Shown here in pieces: positions 1-9,783 of a stretch of 64,000 bases of DNA. Location of the stretch: assembly GCF_003600355.1 (NCBI RefSeq), contig NZ_CP032416.1, positions 1,632,183-1,696,182 of the forward strand, given 5' to 3'. Within the stretch, counting starts at the first letter, position 1, and the number at the start of each line of letters is the position of its first letter. The position numbers and the translations under genes are program-made. The notes under the pieces are model-generated. The model saw only the letters and a list, made by a program, of their open reading frames with translations, had not been told where the DNA came from and made no database searches. Source of the DNA: Clostridium fermenticellae. Its GTDB lineage: Bacteria > Bacillota > Clostridia > Clostridiales > Clostridiaceae.

Positions 1-6
1 TAAATT

Positions 7-1848
7 TTAATTAATCTTTTCAACATGATTTTGCATACCGTATCCCGGAGCATAAATATCCATACCTGTAACTTCATTTTGTGAATTTTTATCAAATGTA
101 ATATCACCGTCTAAAATCCTTAAAAAGAACTTATCAGATCCTTCTGCATAAAGTTCATATTTAATACTATCAGCATCTGAAGAATAATATAAATGTCCAC
201 CTTCATTTGTAATTAATATATTCCCCGAATTTTCAATTCCATATTTTCCGGCATATTTACTCAAGGCACTGCTGTCAATATTTATAACCTTTCTAGCCTT
301 AGGCATATCATATCTATTTCCAAGTACTATATTAGAGAGATTATATGTAAGAGGATTTATACTATAATATCCATTGTTGGTAAGTATAATTATAGTTATT
401 CCCTTATCCGTATAAAAAGCTATATCACTCGTATACCCTAATACATTACCGCCATGAAAAATTTGATGCCCATTGTTTCCATCAGCTACCATCCAGCCAT
501 ATCCATAATATATACCACTATCTTTCGCCATCTCAACATATTTTGAAAATATCTTATTCATTGTTTCTTTACTTGCAAGTTTATCCGTACTAAGTGCAGC
601 ACTCCATCTATACAAGTCTTCCGTTGTGGAATATAAATTTCCTGCTCCATGAACTCCATCCACTACAATTTCATCACTTACCGGTATTACATCCAAATAT
701 CCCTGGTAGCCATTTGAATTATACATTTTTTGTTTTCCCATATACGCTATACCGGTATTATTCATGTTAAAAGGTTTAAATATATTTTTCTCGAGATAGT
801 TTTCATAGCTCATTCCACTTACTCTTTCAACTATATACCCAAGCAATAAATATCCCGAATTTGAGTATTCAAATTGAGTTCCAGGTTTAAAATCAAGCGG
901 CTGATTTTTAAAGAAATTTATTGCAATATTTATATTCTGTAAATCTTCAGGCTTCATTTCTAAAAAACCGGGTATTTCATTTAAACTTTTAATACCAGAC
1001 GTATGTGTAAGTAAATTATATATTGTTATTTCATCGCCATGTGGAAAATCCGGCAAATATTTTGAAAGCTTATCCTGTTCACTTAAAAGTCCCTTTTCTT
1101 CAAGCTGCATTATTGCCATTGCAGTAAACTGTTTTGTCATTGATCCTATTAAAAATCTAGTCTGAGGTGTATTTTTAATATTTTGTCCAAAGTCGGCCAT
1201 GTTATAGCCTTTATTTAAAAGTATGTCACCATCCTTAGCAATCAAAACACTACCGTGAAAATTATCTGATTTCTGAAGTGCCGTTAAATAGTCATCTAAT
1301 TTTGTAGCAATTATTTTATCTTTTGTATAAAACAATTGCTTATTTAAACCTTCTTCAGTATTCCTTTCCATATCATATATGCTGACAGTATTATTGTCAC
1401 TATCAAAATCAACTAATTCATTAAGAATTAAACTTATAAATTCAAGTGGTGCAAATACTTGTCCATTGTCTAATATTGGTGCAGTAGAAAGTTTCACAAG
1501 CTTGCCATTTACAATTATGTTTTTATCCATATTATTAAAATTAATACTTAGACTGGAAGTCTTTATAATAATATTCTTTCCTTTAATCCGAATTGCAGCA
1601 TCATTATCTATTTGTTTTAAAATTGGAGCAAGTGGTATAAAAACTTTTGAATCAGAATCAAGATATGGTTTATGATCTAATTTAAGAATGTTTCCATTTA
1701 CCTTTACCACAATTTCACTTGTATCTTGCTTAACCGTGCTTATAGCTGTTCCTGTCGTTGAAGCACTGACACTAGCAGGTAATGTAAATGTAGATGATGT
1801 TACAAGTACAAGTATTACAAGAAGATCTGCTATACGTTTTCTAATCAT
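7..1848 (-). CDS. Secreted serine hydrolase of the beta-lactamase / penicillin-binding-protein (class C) family
   Basis: A 613-aa exported protein. An N-terminal hydrophobic signal segment (residues 7-25) is followed by a copper-amine-oxidase-N-like stalk domain (about 45-160), common in clostridial surface proteins. The catalytic domain (about 180-520) has the three motifs of the family: SMTK at 236-239 (nucleophile Ser236, Lys239), YSN at 328-330 and HGG at 465-467. A small beta domain follows. The family includes D-alanyl-D-alanine peptidases, esterases and class C-type beta-lactamases, and the substrate cannot be chosen from sequence. Peptidoglycan or D-amino-acid peptide hydrolysis at the cell surface is likeliest. 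The ATG start has a GAGAGGGG ribosome site. It stands alone, convergent with nothing visible. Confidence 0.85.
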   Translation of the reverse strand: MIRKRIADLLVILVLVTSSTFTLPASVSASTTGTAISTVKQDTSEIVVKVNGNILKLDHKPYLDSDSKVFIPLAPILKQIDNDAAIRIKGKNIIIKTSSLSINFNNMDKNIIVNGKLVKLSTAPILDNGQVFAPLEFISLILNELVDFDSDNNTVSIYDMERNTEEGLNKQLFYTKDKIIATKLDDYLTALQKSDNFHGSVLIAKDGDILLNKGYNMADFGQNIKNTPQTRFLIGSMTKQFTAMAIMQLEEKGLLSEQDKLSKYLPDFPHGDEITIYNLLTHTSGIKSLNEIPGFLEMKPEDLQNINIAINFFKNQPLDFKPGTQFEYSNSGYLLLGYIVERVSGMSYENYLEKNIFKPFNMNNTGIAYMGKQKMYNSNGYQGYLDVIPVSDEIVVDGVHGAGNLYSTTEDLYRWSAALSTDKLASKETMNKIFSKYVEMAKDSGIYYGYGWMVADGNNGHQIFHGGNVLGYTSDIAFYTDKGITIIILTNNGYYSINPLTYNLSNIVLGNRYDMPKARKVINIDSSALSKYAGKYGIENSGNILITNEGGHLYYSSDADSIKYELYAEGSDKFFLRILDGDITFDKNSQNEVTGMDIYAPGYGMQNHVEKIN

Positions 1849-1984
1849 TACACATAACCCCTCTCAAATTTTAAAATCAAGGGATATAATATTATACATA
1901 CTTATTAAATTCATAACATCCCCTATCACTAGATAATACTGATATTACCATCTAATAGCATATATGTCAATGCATGTAGAATTT

Positions 1985-2016
1985 ATAACTTAAGCTTGGA
2001 ATTACAAACCCTATAT
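1985..2016. repeat. Solo end of the palindromic repeat family
   Basis: This stretch carries the terminal sequence AAGCTTGGAATTACAAACCC followed by TATA, identical in kind to the right ends of the larger palindromic repeats at 9784 and 61023. No matching left arm is visible within about 200 bp upstream. It is therefore best read as a decayed or truncated copy lying between the serine hydrolase and adenine deaminase genes. Confidence 0.6.
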
Positions 2017-2042
2017 GAAGCATAAATGTATTAAAATAAGAA

Positions 2043-3743
2043 TCATCCTATAATCTTGCCACTATTTACATCTATTAGTCCTTTATCAGTAAGACGTATC
2101 TCTGGAATAACTGGAAGTGCCAGAAAAGAAAGTGTTAAAAATGGATCTATCCCTTCCTTTATCCCCATACTCCTTGCAAGCTTAACCATATCTTTTACCT
2201 TGTTTTTAACCGTATCACTATCAAGCTCACTAATAAGCCCGGCAACTCTAAGCTGAAGTGCATCAATCACTTTACCACCTGATACTATGACATAACCGCC
2301 CTGAATCTGTTTTAAATGATTTACTGCCTTAATTATATCTCTATCATTATCACCTGCAGCTATTATATTATGTGAATCATGTGCCACTGTGGTTGCAATT
2401 GCAGCGCTTTTTATTCCAAATCCCTTTAAGGGTGCTGCCGATACATTATGAGTTTTTCCATGTCTTTCAACTACACACAGTTTAGAGTATTCATCATTTG
2501 GTATAAATACATTATTTTTACCCGGGATATTTTCAACAATATGTTTTGTCGTCAATTGGTTCTTCATAAGTCCTATAATATCGTTTTTTTCTCTTAGTTC
2601 AACCTTTAATTTGTCCTCGGTTATATCTTCAAAATAAACTGTATTCAAAAGTTCCTTATTAGGCGTCACATGCTTAAGTGAATCCAGGTATTCACCATTT
2701 ACAATATGTCCGTCCTTCAAAACACAATCTATATCCATATCTTTTAAATCTTTGGAAACAATAATATCTGCAGCATAACCAGCAGCAATAGCACCATAAT
2801 CTTTAAGTCCATACGCCAAAGATGGATAATATGTAGCCATCTTTATTGCCTTTATTGGTGATACCCCAATTTCAATAGCCTTTTTTACATTATAGTTTAT
2901 ATGTCCTTCTCTCTCTATATCATCCAAATGCTTATCATCCGTACAAAACATACATCTTTCAAATGGAAGTCCGTTACTTAAAATTCCACCTATTATTTCA
3001 TTTAAATTTCTTGCCCCGCTGCCCTCTCTTATGAGAATATAGAATCCTGCCCTCATTTTTTCTATAACTTCATCAGTTGTTGTAATTTCATGATCATTAT
3101 CTATACCTGAAAGTCGATAACACTGAAGTTCCTTGCCCGATAACCCAGGTGCATGTCCATCAACTATTTTACCTTCAAATAAATTAAGTTTGTCTAGTAT
3201 ATGCTTTTTTGATTTTACAACATCTCTAAAACACATAACTTCTCCAAGTCCTAAAATTCGTGGATTTTCTTTATATCTAACCATATTCTGAGCTAAAAAA
3301 TCACCTGCTCCATTAGTTTCAAATTCTGTAGCTGGAACAGATGAAGGAATCATTATATATATATTAACAGGTGATTGTTCTACAGCATCTATTAAGAAAT
3401 CAAGCGCCGCCTCTCCTTTTACATTAACCATTTCATGTGGATCTGCTATTAAAGTGGTAGTACCAAACTTCAAAATCACCTTTGATAATTCATTAGGCAT
3501 TACCATTGTTGATTCTAAATGCATATGAGCATCAATAAAACCAGGCATTATATATTTTCCCGTACAATCTATTTCTAGATTACCACTATAATTTCCAATA
3601 CCAACAATAGTTTTACCAACTATTGCTACATCAGCTTTAACTATCTCTTCAGTAAATACATTTATTATATTTCCTCCCTTTAAAACTATATCTGCATCTT
3701 CAATTCCATTGGCCGCTTTCTGCTTCTTTAAAATATCTATCAT
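2043..3743 (-). CDS. ade: Adenine deaminase
   Basis: A 566-aa amidohydrolase matching the Ade family in length and layout. It should deaminate adenine to hypoxanthine and ammonia in purine salvage, in the cytoplasm. The N-terminal beta domain leads into PGFIDAHMHLESTM (about residues 69-82), whose HxH provides metal ligands. Further expected features are LIADPHEM, DGHAPGL and the CTDDKH segment near 267, then a C-terminal Ade-specific domain with VAHDSHNI. The ATG start follows GAAAGGA. It appears monocistronic, with its own TTGACA/TATAAT promoter upstream. I looked for a purine riboswitch in the leader and saw none. Confidence 0.95.
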   Translation of the reverse strand: MIDILKKQKAANGIEDADIVLKGGNIINVFTEEIVKADVAIVGKTIVGIGNYSGNLEIDCTGKYIMPGFIDAHMHLESTMVMPNELSKVILKFGTTTLIADPHEMVNVKGEAALDFLIDAVEQSPVNIYIMIPSSVPATEFETNGAGDFLAQNMVRYKENPRILGLGEVMCFRDVVKSKKHILDKLNLFEGKIVDGHAPGLSGKELQCYRLSGIDNDHEITTTDEVIEKMRAGFYILIREGSGARNLNEIIGGILSNGLPFERCMFCTDDKHLDDIEREGHINYNVKKAIEIGVSPIKAIKMATYYPSLAYGLKDYGAIAAGYAADIIVSKDLKDMDIDCVLKDGHIVNGEYLDSLKHVTPNKELLNTVYFEDITEDKLKVELREKNDIIGLMKNQLTTKHIVENIPGKNNVFIPNDEYSKLCVVERHGKTHNVSAAPLKGFGIKSAAIATTVAHDSHNIIAAGDNDRDIIKAVNHLKQIQGGYVIVSGGKVIDALQLRVAGLISELDSDTVKNKVKDMVKLARSMGIKEGIDPFLTLSFLALPVIPEIRLTDKGLIDVNSGKIIG

Positions 3744-3776
3744 TTGATTTATCCTTTCAAAATAATTTTATATTTA

Positions 3777-3804
3777 ATTATATATATGAATTTATTTTTG
3801 TCAA
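3777..3804 (-). promoter_or_regulatory. Sigma-A type promoter of ade
   Basis: Read on the minus strand there is TTGACA (3799-3804), a 16-bp spacer and TATAAT (3777-3782), about 35 bp before the ade start codon. The leader is short, which leaves no room for a riboswitch. Confidence 0.7.
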
Positions 3805-3958
3805 TTTAGAGTTATCAAAACTAATTATATTTATCAAATTAAATGATATAATAATATTTAATAAATTTATAATTACACTGCGAAAGGATCTTTCAGATTA
3901 TGAAAAATAATTTAAAAATATTACCAAATACATTTAAAGCTGATAAACCTAATGATTT

Positions 3959-4538
3959 ATGCTGCCTTTTTTACAGTTGGCGGATTTTTTGGATGTAAAT
4001 GTAAGTACGGTATCAAAAGCATTTAGACTGTGTGAAATGAAAGGACTACTATCAACTACGGTCGGAAGAGGTACTTTCGTTTCCTATGATGCGCCATACA
4101 GCGGCAATCTAATGATACACCATGATAAAGATGATGTGATTAATATGGGACCTACTGCGCCGGAACCATCGGGTAACGCGATTTTGCTGAATATGGCCCA
4201 AGAAATGTTGAGTGAAACAGGAGCTGAACGACTATTCAGCTACTTTGCACCCGGTGCCGACGAATGGCAAAAAGAAGCCGCCGTTCAATTGATGTCCTAT
4301 TGTGGGCACCATACGCAGCACGACCAAATTCTTTTTGCCGGAGGGGGGCAAAATGCACTTACTGCTATTTTAGCCGCAATGTTTCATAAAGGAGATAAAA
4401 TTGCCGTAGATGCCCATACATATCCGGGGATAAAAACGGCCGCTATAATGTTGGGAATACATCACCGGCTCGGGCGGTGCGTTTATCCATTTGCGCGCCC
4501 GATAGTTTGGAACAATTAGAACAAGAACTTCAAATTAA
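3959..4538 (+). pseudogene. Remnant of a MocR-type (GntR HTH + aminotransferase) regulator
   Basis: The reading frame starts inside the winged helix (LADFLDVNVSTVSKAFRL, followed by a GRGTF wing) and runs into the fold-type I aminotransferase domain (FAGGGQNALTAILAAMF, DAHTYPGIKTAA). MocR proteins are about 450-480 aa, so both ends are missing. Near position 4465 the frame breaks: the annotated frame ends at 4519, while another frame continues with the family-like PDSLEQLEQELQIK until about 4538. There a palindromic repeat begins and homology stops. The base composition is visibly richer in GC than its neighbours, which suggests acquired DNA that later decayed. A short ATG frame with a GAAAGGA site starts at 3900 but terminates after 32 codons. 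Confidence 0.8.
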
Positions 4539-4686
4539 GGTACATTTAAAACTTTTTCTATAAATCTTGACGGAGTGCTGTTAAAAATCTTAAAGTTCTG
4601 GATACTGTCTGAGGTACGAGTTTATCCAGGCTTTTTAGATTTTTAACAGCACAAGTCTTAGATTTATAAAAAGTTTTAACGTGCCA
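4539..4686. repeat. Diverged inner copy of the palindromic repeat family
   Basis: This is an imperfect palindrome of about 148 bp. Its outer arms are GGTACATTTAAAACTTTTT and the complement of AAAAAGTTTTAACGTGCC, its middle arms are GCTGTTAAAAATCTTAAA with TTTTTAGATTTTTAACAGC, and its inner stem pairs CTGGATA with TATCCAG. The apical loop TGTCTGAGGTACGAGTT matches the loop of the 260-bp copies at 7760, 47924 and 63337. The terminal TATAGGG ends of those copies are absent. It abuts the broken end of the MocR pseudogene. Confidence 0.75.
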
Positions 4687-4742
4687 AAGCCTTACAGTAT
4701 TTCACGGGAGTAAGAATTCTACTTATGTGTTTAGAGCAATGC

Positions 4743-5402
4743 TTAATTTGCTTCAGTAAAAGAAACTTGGGCGTAATAGGTATTGCCATTTAATATAGCT
4801 GTCATATCTACATTTACAGTTTCTCCAGGAGCTGCATTACCCATTGCAAATGAAATTTTAGTGGTACCATCACTTCCTATAACACCAGAACTTGAAACTG
4901 AAGCATTTTTATATTTTGCTGTAGCATATATGCTTGCTCCTACAGGTCCTGTCACTGTTATATATACAGTCTGTCCCATAGTAGGTTTAGTATTATCTAC
5001 TGACGCAGTAATCTTCGCATTGCTGATATCTGTATTAGATTCAGTTTCTATATCAGACTCAATAGCGGCTGCCAGGGGCTGTATATCTGTATTCTTGACT
5101 TCAGTCACAGGTATAGTTAAAAATTTTGACGGTTTCTTACTCGAAGAAACTATTGGAGTTGAATTACTTGCATAAGTATTTGAAACATTTTGAGCATTTG
5201 AACTCTGAGAACTTACATTATCTATTTTTGATTGAGAATTATATAATAAAAATGTTAATCCAAAATATAATATAGAAGAAACTGCAAGAATTATACCTGG
5301 AACTCTAAATTTTTTATTTATAAATATTAAGTATAATCCTGAAATAAACAACAGAACAGCTGCAATTAAAAATATTAATTGAATCAAACTAGTATGATAC
5401 AT
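4743..5402 (-). CDS. Membrane-anchored protein with extracellular Ig-like domain, function unknown
   Basis: About 219 aa. Two hydrophobic helices (roughly residues 5-25 and 31-51) form an N-terminal hairpin anchor. A Ser/Asn-rich linker (about 55-115) and a C-terminal beta-rich domain (about 130-219) follow, the latter with the pattern KPTMGQTVYITVTGP typical of Ig-like or invasin-type folds. I chose the ATG at 5402, which lies 5 bp from GGAGG. An in-frame TTG at 5414 overlaps that ribosome site and is unlikely. There is no catalytic motif, and I do not recognise the family by name. A role as a cell-surface structural or binding protein is an inference from topology only. Confidence 0.6.
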   Translation of the reverse strand: MYHTSLIQLIFLIAAVLLFISGLYLIFINKKFRVPGIILAVSSILYFGLTFLLYNSQSKIDNVSSQSSNAQNVSNTYASNSTPIVSSSKKPSKFLTIPVTEVKNTDIQPLAAAIESDIETESNTDISNAKITASVDNTKPTMGQTVYITVTGPVGASIYATAKYKNASVSSSGVIGSDGTTKISFAMGNAAPGETVNVDMTAILNGNTYYAQVSFTEAN

Positions 5403-5498
5403 AACATCCTCCAAAATAATAAAAGTATATAATACAGTTATTTACCTATCTACTTTTTTTTCGTAGTTTATCAATTAATCTTTATTTTACAGCAATAT

Positions 5499-6074
5499 TT
5501 ATCTAATGCCCCAATTATCAGATTTATCTATAATCCACATATCTCCATTAAAAATCAATTGAATGTTTGCATACATATAAACTTTATCATTAGAAGTATA
5601 ATCCTTAATTATTAAATATATTCTGTTATTGTAAATTTTTTGGGATACTATATTGGAATTTTTTACTATTACTCTAGGTTCTGGATTGCCATACAGCATA
5701 TAGTATTTGCCATCAATTCTTTTAAAAATATATTTAGATATCTTATCTATAAATTCATCTGTATAATAGTTTTTTAAATTATTATTTTGGACCAAATAAT
5801 TATAAACAGAACCGTATTTTTCTATATTTTCTTCAACTCGTGCATAACTTTTACCTGAAATATTTACACATTCCTTATAATCAACCTTTATTTTTAAAAG
5901 TTTTCTAAATGCATTATCACTCTTTATAAGAATTTCCTTTATTTTATCATTAGAAACAATATTATTATTTTGGAAATCATAATTCCTATCAAAGATATCA
6001 GCATGAACTATATCAATATTTTTGCCACCTAAAACAATTATAAGTACAATTCCAATAACCACAATTTTCTTCAT
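5499..6074 (-). CDS. Small secreted protein, function unknown
   Basis: 191 aa beginning MKKIVVIGIVLIIVLGG, a signal peptide or N-terminal anchor with no lipobox cysteine. The mature part is Lys/Asn/Tyr-rich and ends in repeated beta-strand-like segments (RIYLIIKDY, MYANIQLIF, MWIIDKSDN), reminiscent of small NTF2- or cystatin-like extracellular domains. I cannot place it in a named family. The ATG follows GGAGG with good spacing. It lies head-to-head with the exonuclease gene at 6236 and downstream of nothing obvious, so it is probably monocistronic. Confidence 0.55.
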   Translation of the reverse strand: MKKIVVIGIVLIIVLGGKNIDIVHADIFDRNYDFQNNNIVSNDKIKEILIKSDNAFRKLLKIKVDYKECVNISGKSYARVEENIEKYGSVYNYLVQNNNLKNYYTDEFIDKISKYIFKRIDGKYYMLYGNPEPRVIVKNSNIVSQKIYNNRIYLIIKDYTSNDKVYMYANIQLIFNGDMWIIDKSDNWGIR

Positions 6075-6235
6075 TAATATTCCTCCAACATAAAAATAAA
6101 AAATTATTTAAAAGGCTTACGAAAACCCTATAAATATATAGTTAGAGATTTATTTTAAAATAATTCAATGAATATATTTCCAGATAAATTTAATGTTATA
6201 ATATATAAGAACTTAAACTTAGGAGGACACTTTTA

Positions 6236-6862
6236 ATGAAAATGATATTTTTTGATACAGAAACTACTGGAATACGTCCCGGTAATATATGTCAACTGAG
6301 TTATATACTTGTTGATACTTATACAAAACCTAATAAAACTACAGGTAACAATATTTTTTTCAAAGTAAACTATGTTGAACCAGGTGCAGAAAAAATTCAT
6401 GGCTTTAGTGTTGAAACCTTAAACAAACTAAGTCATGGTAAAAATTTTAAAGATCAGTTAGACAAATTTTTATATGATTTTAAAAATGCAGATATTTTGA
6501 TAGGACATAATGTAAATTTCGATATAAAATTTTTATCTACTGAACTCAAGGAATGCAGCGAACAGTTAATTCCAAAACATACCTTCTGCACGATGAATTA
6601 TTACAAAAATATATGCAATTTAAAAAACAAATATAATGAATGTAAAATGCCAAAGCTTGAAGAAGTTATAAAATTTCTACATATAACAAATTCTGATATA
6701 AATGCATTAAGTAAAAAATACTTTAAAGGCAGTGGAAACTTTCATGATGCCAGATTTGATACAACAGCAACATATCTCACCGTCACTGAAGGAATTAGAA
6801 ATGGTTATATACCAAAAAGATATTTCTCAAATATGCTTAAAAATGAAATAAGTACTGATTAA
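6236..6862 (+). CDS. DEDDh-family 3'-5' exonuclease (DnaQ/epsilon-like)
   Basis: 208 aa with the exonuclease motifs in order: FFDTETTG (Asp7, Glu9 metal ligands), LIGHNVNFDIKFL (motif II Asp) and FHDARFDTTATYL (motif III His and Asp). These are the residues of DEDDh nucleases related to the proofreading subunit of DNA polymerase III. The protein is a stand-alone domain without polymerase, GIY-YIG or BRCT additions, so its substrate (DNA repair intermediates or RNA) is open. Translation starts at an ATG 8 bp after AGGAGG. Confidence 0.85.
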   Translation: MKMIFFDTETTGIRPGNICQLSYILVDTYTKPNKTTGNNIFFKVNYVEPGAEKIHGFSVETLNKLSHGKNFKDQLDKFLYDFKNADILIGHNVNFDIKFLSTELKECSEQLIPKHTFCTMNYYKNICNLKNKYNECKMPKLEEVIKFLHITNSDINALSKKYFKGSGNFHDARFDTTATYLTVTEGIRNGYIPKRYFSNMLKNEISTD

Positions 6863-6879
6863 AGCACAGTACTTATTTC
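6845..6879 (+). terminator. Hairpin at the end of the exonuclease gene
   Basis: Perfect 12-bp arms, GAAATAAGTACT and AGTACTTATTTC, enclose an 11-base loop that contains the stop codon. There is no long T-run after it, so termination activity is probable rather than certain. Confidence 0.5.
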
Positions 6880-7029
6880 ATAAAATGAATTACATAATAA
6901 GGGGAACTTATTATATTCAAATCATCTAAAATTATTATTATGTTATATATTTTACATGGATATTGTTACAGTAATGTGTCATATATGTTAAATAATTATT
7001 TATTTTATAAACAATTTATAAACAAAAAA

Positions 7030-7656
7030 TTATTTTTGACTAAGCTGTCTTTCACGCTTTGAAAATACACATCCACAATAATTTTGCCTATATAAACCAT
7101 ATTTATTTGAAAGTTCTATTGAACGTTTATAACCATCCTTCTTCTTAAAATCGGAGTACAAATATTTTATATTATATTCTTTAGATAAACTCTCGCCTAT
7201 TTCATTTAATTTTTGTGCATTTTTATATGGGCTTATTGATAAAGTTGTTGTAAAATAATCAGATTTTAATTTTTTTGCCATCTCTGCAGTAGCAGATAGC
7301 CTAAGTTCATAACACCTAAAACATCTTAAGCCACCCTCATGCTCATTCTCAAGCCCTTTAGAAATATCAAAAAACTTTTTATTGTCATAGTCCCCTTCTA
7401 TAAAGTTAACTTTATATTTAGTTTTTATTGAATTAATAAAATGCTCCTGTTCTACTTTACGTTTCAAATATTCATCACGAGGATAAATATTGGGATTATA
7501 ATAAAAAACTGTTATCTTAAAATATTCAGATAAATATTCAATAACATAACTACTACATGGAGCACAACAGCTATGCAGCATTAATGAAGGGATTTCACCA
7601 TTTATGTCCACCTTTTTTATGATTTCATCAAGTTTCTTCTGATAATTTATATTCAT
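7030..7656 (-). CDS. queH: Epoxyqueuosine reductase QueH
   Basis: 208 aa. QueH catalyses the last step of queuosine synthesis, reduction of epoxyqueuosine in tRNA, and is the non-B12 alternative to QueG. The family cysteines are present: LHSCCAPCSSYV near the N-terminus (CC..C), GLRCFRCYELRL in the middle and NYCGCVFS near the C-terminus, the set expected to bind the Fe-S cluster and metal. I place the start at the ATG at 7656 (MNINYQKK), preceded by GGAAGGGG at good spacing. A longer in-frame start 8 codons upstream has no ribosome site. No other queuosine genes are adjacent. Confidence 0.9.
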   Translation of the reverse strand: MNINYQKKLDEIIKKVDINGEIPSLMLHSCCAPCSSYVIEYLSEYFKITVFYYNPNIYPRDEYLKRKVEQEHFINSIKTKYKVNFIEGDYDNKKFFDISKGLENEHEGGLRCFRCYELRLSATAEMAKKLKSDYFTTTLSISPYKNAQKLNEIGESLSKEYNIKYLYSDFKKKDGYKRSIELSNKYGLYRQNYCGCVFSKRERQLSQK

Positions 7657-7759
7657 ACAATTCCCCTTCCAATAACTCAAATTGTTTTACAATACTATAT
7701 TATATTTATATATGACACAAATATCAAATATTTTATGTTATAATTAATTTTTACAATAC

Positions 7760-8020
7760 TATAGGGTTTATAATTCCAAGCTTAAGTTATACGTAAGCTG
7801 ACATTTCCAAAATGTAGGCACATTAAAAAATTTTTTAGCAAGTCTTAGTGAAGTATTTTTGAAAATCTTAGTAGATTTTATATGTTTGAGCCTGCGAGTT
7901 TATAAAATCTGCTTAGATTTTTATAAATACAAACTTAGACTTACTAGAAATTTTTTACGTGACGAATTTTGGAAGTGACAGCTGGAGCATAAGTTAAACT
8001 TGGAATTTACAAACCCTATA
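7760..8020. repeat. Full-length palindromic repeat (copy A)
   Basis: This 261-bp imperfect palindrome starts TATAGGGTTTATAATTCC and ends with the complementary GGAATTTACAAACCCTATA. Internal arms carry AAGTCTTAGTGAAG and CTTAGACTTACTAG, and the apical loop is TGTTTGAGCCTGCGAGTT. It fills most of the gap between queH and the malic enzyme gene. Flanking ACAATAC is shared with the copy at 61023. Confidence 0.85.
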
Positions 8021-8120
8021 TAATGACCAGTATTTCTTATTAATTTAATTGGAAAATATATAAATATAGATATATAAAGAGAGTTAAAATAGAACTAACT
8101 TAGCAAGGAGCGATTGTACA

Positions 8121-9752
8121 ATGAATAACTTAAAAGGACAAGATTTATTGAGAAACCCTTTTTTAAATAAAGGTACTGCTTTTACAGAAGATGAAAGGAT
8201 AAAATACAATCTTATCGGACTTTTACCAAAAAAAATAGATAGTATAGAAGACCAGGCAAAAATAGTATATGAAAGATTCAAATCATTTGAAAATTCGCTT
8301 GAAAAACATCTGTTTCTAATGAATTTGTATGATATTAACCGTACATTATTTTATTATACAGCCGGAAAACATGTTGTAGAATTCTTACCCATTATATACA
8401 CCCCTACTATAGGCGATGCAGTAATGAATTATTCTGATAAATTTGACACACCAAAAGACGCTGTATTTCTATCAGTGGACCAACCTAAAAATATAAAGGA
8501 ATCAATACTTCAGGCTGCCAGCGAATTAGATGATATAAAACTTATAGTTGTTACAGATGGTGAAGGAGTTCTTGGAATAGGTGATTGGGGAGTACAAGGC
8601 GTAGATATTGCAATAGGCAAGCTTGCAGTATATACAATCGCTGCCGGGGTAAACCCGAAAAATGTATTACCTGTTGTAATAGATGCTGGAACGAACAATA
8701 AAACCTTGCTAAACAATCCAATGTATTTGGGTAATAAGTTTGAAAGGGTTACCGGACAAAAATATGACGATTTCATAGATAAATTTGTGAATGTATGTCT
8801 TAAATTATTTCCTGAAACTTTGATACATTGGGAAGACTTTGGTCGTGGAAATGCAAGAAGAATTCTTGAAAAATATAAAGATACCATTTGCACTTTTAAT
8901 GATGATATTCAGGGAACAGGCGTAATGATGGTATCTGCTTTAAATGCAGTGGCAAGAGTTACAAAAATTCCTGTAAAAAATCATAGAATATTGGTATTTG
9001 GTGCAGGTACCGCCGGAGTTGGAGTATGTGATCAAATACTTTTGGAAAAAATAAGAACTGGACTTTCGTGTTATGAAGCTAAAAAACAATTTTATCTTGT
9101 TGATAGAAATGGTCTAATTACAGATGATATGAATGATTTAACAGAAGGGCAAAAAAAATACGCCCATAAAAAAGAAGAATTTAAAACCTCGTTAAAGGAT
9201 CTAATTAAAATAATAGAAGAGGTAAAACCTACTGTTTTGATCGGAACCTCTGGAGTACATGGTGCATTTACAGAAGATGTAATAAAAGTAATGGCAAAAG
9301 TAAATGATAAGCCGGCAATTTTGCCTATATCAAATCCTACCAAACTTGCGGAAGCAAAAGCTTCAGATATAATAGAATGGACTTGTGGAAAAGCTTTGGT
9401 TGTAACCGGAGGTCCATCTGACCCTGTTTATTATAACGGAATAAAATATGAAATAGGTCAGGCTAATAATGCCCTTTTATATCCCGGACTCGGGCTTGGC
9501 ATAATAACTGCAAAATCAAAAGTAGTTACAGATGGTATGCTTTCTGCTGCTGCACATGGTATAGCCTCACTTCAGGATTTATCAAAACCTGGAGCTCCCC
9601 TTCTGCCGCCAGTATCAAATTTAAGAATTGCATCAAAGCTTGTTGCAACAGCTGTTGTAGAAGCTGCAGTTAAAGAGAATATTAATAGGGCCCCTATATC
9701 TGATGCAGAAAAAGCAGTTGAAGCTGAAATATGGGAAGCAAAATACAATTAA
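8121..9752 (+). CDS. NAD(P)-dependent malic enzyme (large, SfcA/MaeA-type)
   Basis: 543 aa, the length of the long bacterial and eukaryotic malic enzymes. It should oxidatively decarboxylate malate to pyruvate with reduction of NAD or NADP. Visible signatures are FLPIIYTPTIGDAV (catalytic Tyr region), GVLGIGDWG, HWEDFGRGNARRIL, the metal-site segment TFNDDIQGTGVMM and the Rossmann motif VFGAGTAGVG. The C-terminal segment YPGLGLGI is also typical. The coenzyme preference cannot be fixed. The ATG follows AAGGAGCG. It is bracketed by two palindromic repeats, and nothing else appears to be co-transcribed with it. Confidence 0.92.
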   Translation: MNNLKGQDLLRNPFLNKGTAFTEDERIKYNLIGLLPKKIDSIEDQAKIVYERFKSFENSLEKHLFLMNLYDINRTLFYYTAGKHVVEFLPIIYTPTIGDAVMNYSDKFDTPKDAVFLSVDQPKNIKESILQAASELDDIKLIVVTDGEGVLGIGDWGVQGVDIAIGKLAVYTIAAGVNPKNVLPVVIDAGTNNKTLLNNPMYLGNKFERVTGQKYDDFIDKFVNVCLKLFPETLIHWEDFGRGNARRILEKYKDTICTFNDDIQGTGVMMVSALNAVARVTKIPVKNHRILVFGAGTAGVGVCDQILLEKIRTGLSCYEAKKQFYLVDRNGLITDDMNDLTEGQKKYAHKKEEFKTSLKDLIKIIEEVKPTVLIGTSGVHGAFTEDVIKVMAKVNDKPAILPISNPTKLAEAKASDIIEWTCGKALVVTGGPSDPVYYNGIKYEIGQANNALLYPGLGLGIITAKSKVVTDGMLSAAAHGIASLQDLSKPGAPLLPPVSNLRIASKLVATAVVEAAVKENINRAPISDAEKAVEAEIWEAKYN

Positions 9753-9783
9753 ATTTCAATGCATGCCTTATATGCAGAACATT

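Noticed and set aside
3744-3899. Purine riboswitch upstream of ade
   Set aside because: The promoter lies only about 35 bp from the start codon, so no room remains for the aptamer.
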